Of a stretch of DNA of 64,000 nt, positions 63,621 through 64,000 are shown piece after piece. Under the pieces are notes generated by a model. It saw only the letters and a program-made list of their open reading frames with translations, did not search any database and was not told the DNA's origin. Position numbers and translations under genes: made by a program. Location: assembly GCF_019132875.1 (NCBI RefSeq), contig NZ_JAHSPF010000001.1, positions 620,001-684,000 on the forward strand. Reading direction: 5' to 3'. The first letter of the stretch is position 1; the number at the start of each line of letters is the position of its first letter. The stretch comes from Erwinia phyllosphaerae. GTDB taxonomy: Bacteria; Pseudomonadota; Gammaproteobacteria; Enterobacterales; Enterobacteriaceae.

Positions 63621-64000
63621 TTAAAACGGGAACAGTAGCGGCACCAGCAGCACGCTCACCACCATAATCAGCAAAGTAAAAGGCACGCCCGTTTTTACAA
63701 AATCGCTAAAGCGATAGCCGCCTGGCCCCAGCACCAGCGTGTTGACCGGGCTGGAAACCGGCGTCATAAAGGCGGCAGAAGCGGCTACCGCTACGATCAT
63801 CGCGAACGGATAAGGCGAAACGCCCATCTGATGCGCGGCCGCTACGCCAACCGGTGCCATCAGTACCGCTGTTGCGGTATTGGAAATAAAAAGCCCGATG
63901 GTGGCGCACAGAATAAACAGGCAAAGTAACATCACGCGCGGCGTATAGCCGCCAGCCAGATCCATTAGCCCATCCACAATCAGCGCGATACCGCCGGTTT
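63621..64000 (-). CDS. yfbS: C-terminal end of a DASS/SLC13-family transporter (YfbS-like), partial
   Basis: The frame is open to the right edge, so only about the last 125 residues are present. They contain hydrophobic segments ([88 protein letters not shown]) and the SNT and SSPVN motifs of Na+-coupled dicarboxylate/sulfate-type carriers. Position next to yfbR matches yfbS of E. coli, an uncharacterised carrier with TrkA-C domains in its missing part. Confidence 0.9.
   Translation of the reverse strand, partial: TGGIALIVDGLMDLAGGYTPRVMLLCLFILCATIGLFISNTATAVLMAPVGVAAAHQMGVSPYPFAMIVAVAASAAFMTPVSSPVNTLVLGPGGYRFSDFVKTGVPFTLLIMVVSVLLVPLLFPF

Overview
The window is a chromosomal segment of a gamma-proteobacterium of the order Enterobacterales. 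Almost every core protein (RcsD/RcsB/RcsC, GyrA, UbiG, NrdA/NrdB/YfaE, the Men enzymes, NuoA-N, LrhA, AlaA, YfbR) reads as a close relative of the Escherichia coli protein at nearly the same length and in broadly the same order as minute 50-52 of the E. coli map. The loci between these anchors differ from E. coli: a giant Bap-like adhesin beside rcsD, a clade-3-type catalase beside menE, and a GntR-controlled cellobiose-type PTS operon. This mix suggests Erwiniaceae (Pantoea/Erwinia/Mixta-like). That placement is inference from synteny and protein style, not from a marker-gene search.

Layout. 1-5.4 kb: the 5' part of a huge minus-strand adhesin with about 16 Ig-like repeats, running off the left edge. 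6.4-12.8 kb: the Rcs phosphorelay, rcsD-rcsB converging on rcsC, with an 88-bp tandem duplication of the rcsC 3' end. 12.9-13.5 kb: two overlapping genes of unknown function. 13.7-17.3 kb: gyrA and ubiG, divergent. 17.5-18.1 kb: a microcin-like precursor with a double-glycine leader and a small membrane (immunity-like) protein. 18.8-22.6 kb: nrdA-nrdB-yfaE behind a promoter with a NrdR-like box and a perfect DnaA box. 22.6-24.6 kb: a second leader-bearing peptide gene placed directly behind a flavin oxidase of the type-II cholesterol oxidase / vanillyl-alcohol oxidase type. 25-27.8 kb: a CinA-like gene and a catalase. 27.8-33.4 kb: the menaquinone operon menD-H-B-C-E, without menF. 33.6-42.5 kb: elaB, opgD, then gntR and a PTS IIB-IIC-IIA / porin / 6-phospho-beta-glucosidase operon, then elaA. 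42.6-43.8 kb: a pentapeptide-repeat protein and an unknown gene. 43.9-59.1 kb: the complete 13-gene nuo operon (nuoC and nuoD fused). 59.8-64 kb: lrhA, alaA, yfbR and the 3' end of yfbS.

How the genes work together. RcsC-RcsD-RcsB is an envelope-stress phosphorelay. A good match to an RcsAB box lies between the adhesin and rcsD, so the adhesin may be an Rcs target (inference). nrdA/nrdB/yfaE form the aerobic class Ia ribonucleotide reductase and its cofactor-maintenance ferredoxin. The men and nuo operons provide quinone and the NADH dehydrogenase that reduces it, and ubiG supplies ubiquinone. The PTS operon looks self-sufficient for uptake and hydrolysis of a beta-glucoside.

The most novel-looking parts are the two double-glycine peptide loci flanking nrdAB-yfaE, especially the oxidase-peptide pair, and the overlapping unknown gene pair between rcsC and gyrA. 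No tRNA, rRNA, CRISPR array, insertion sequence or prophage was recognised.
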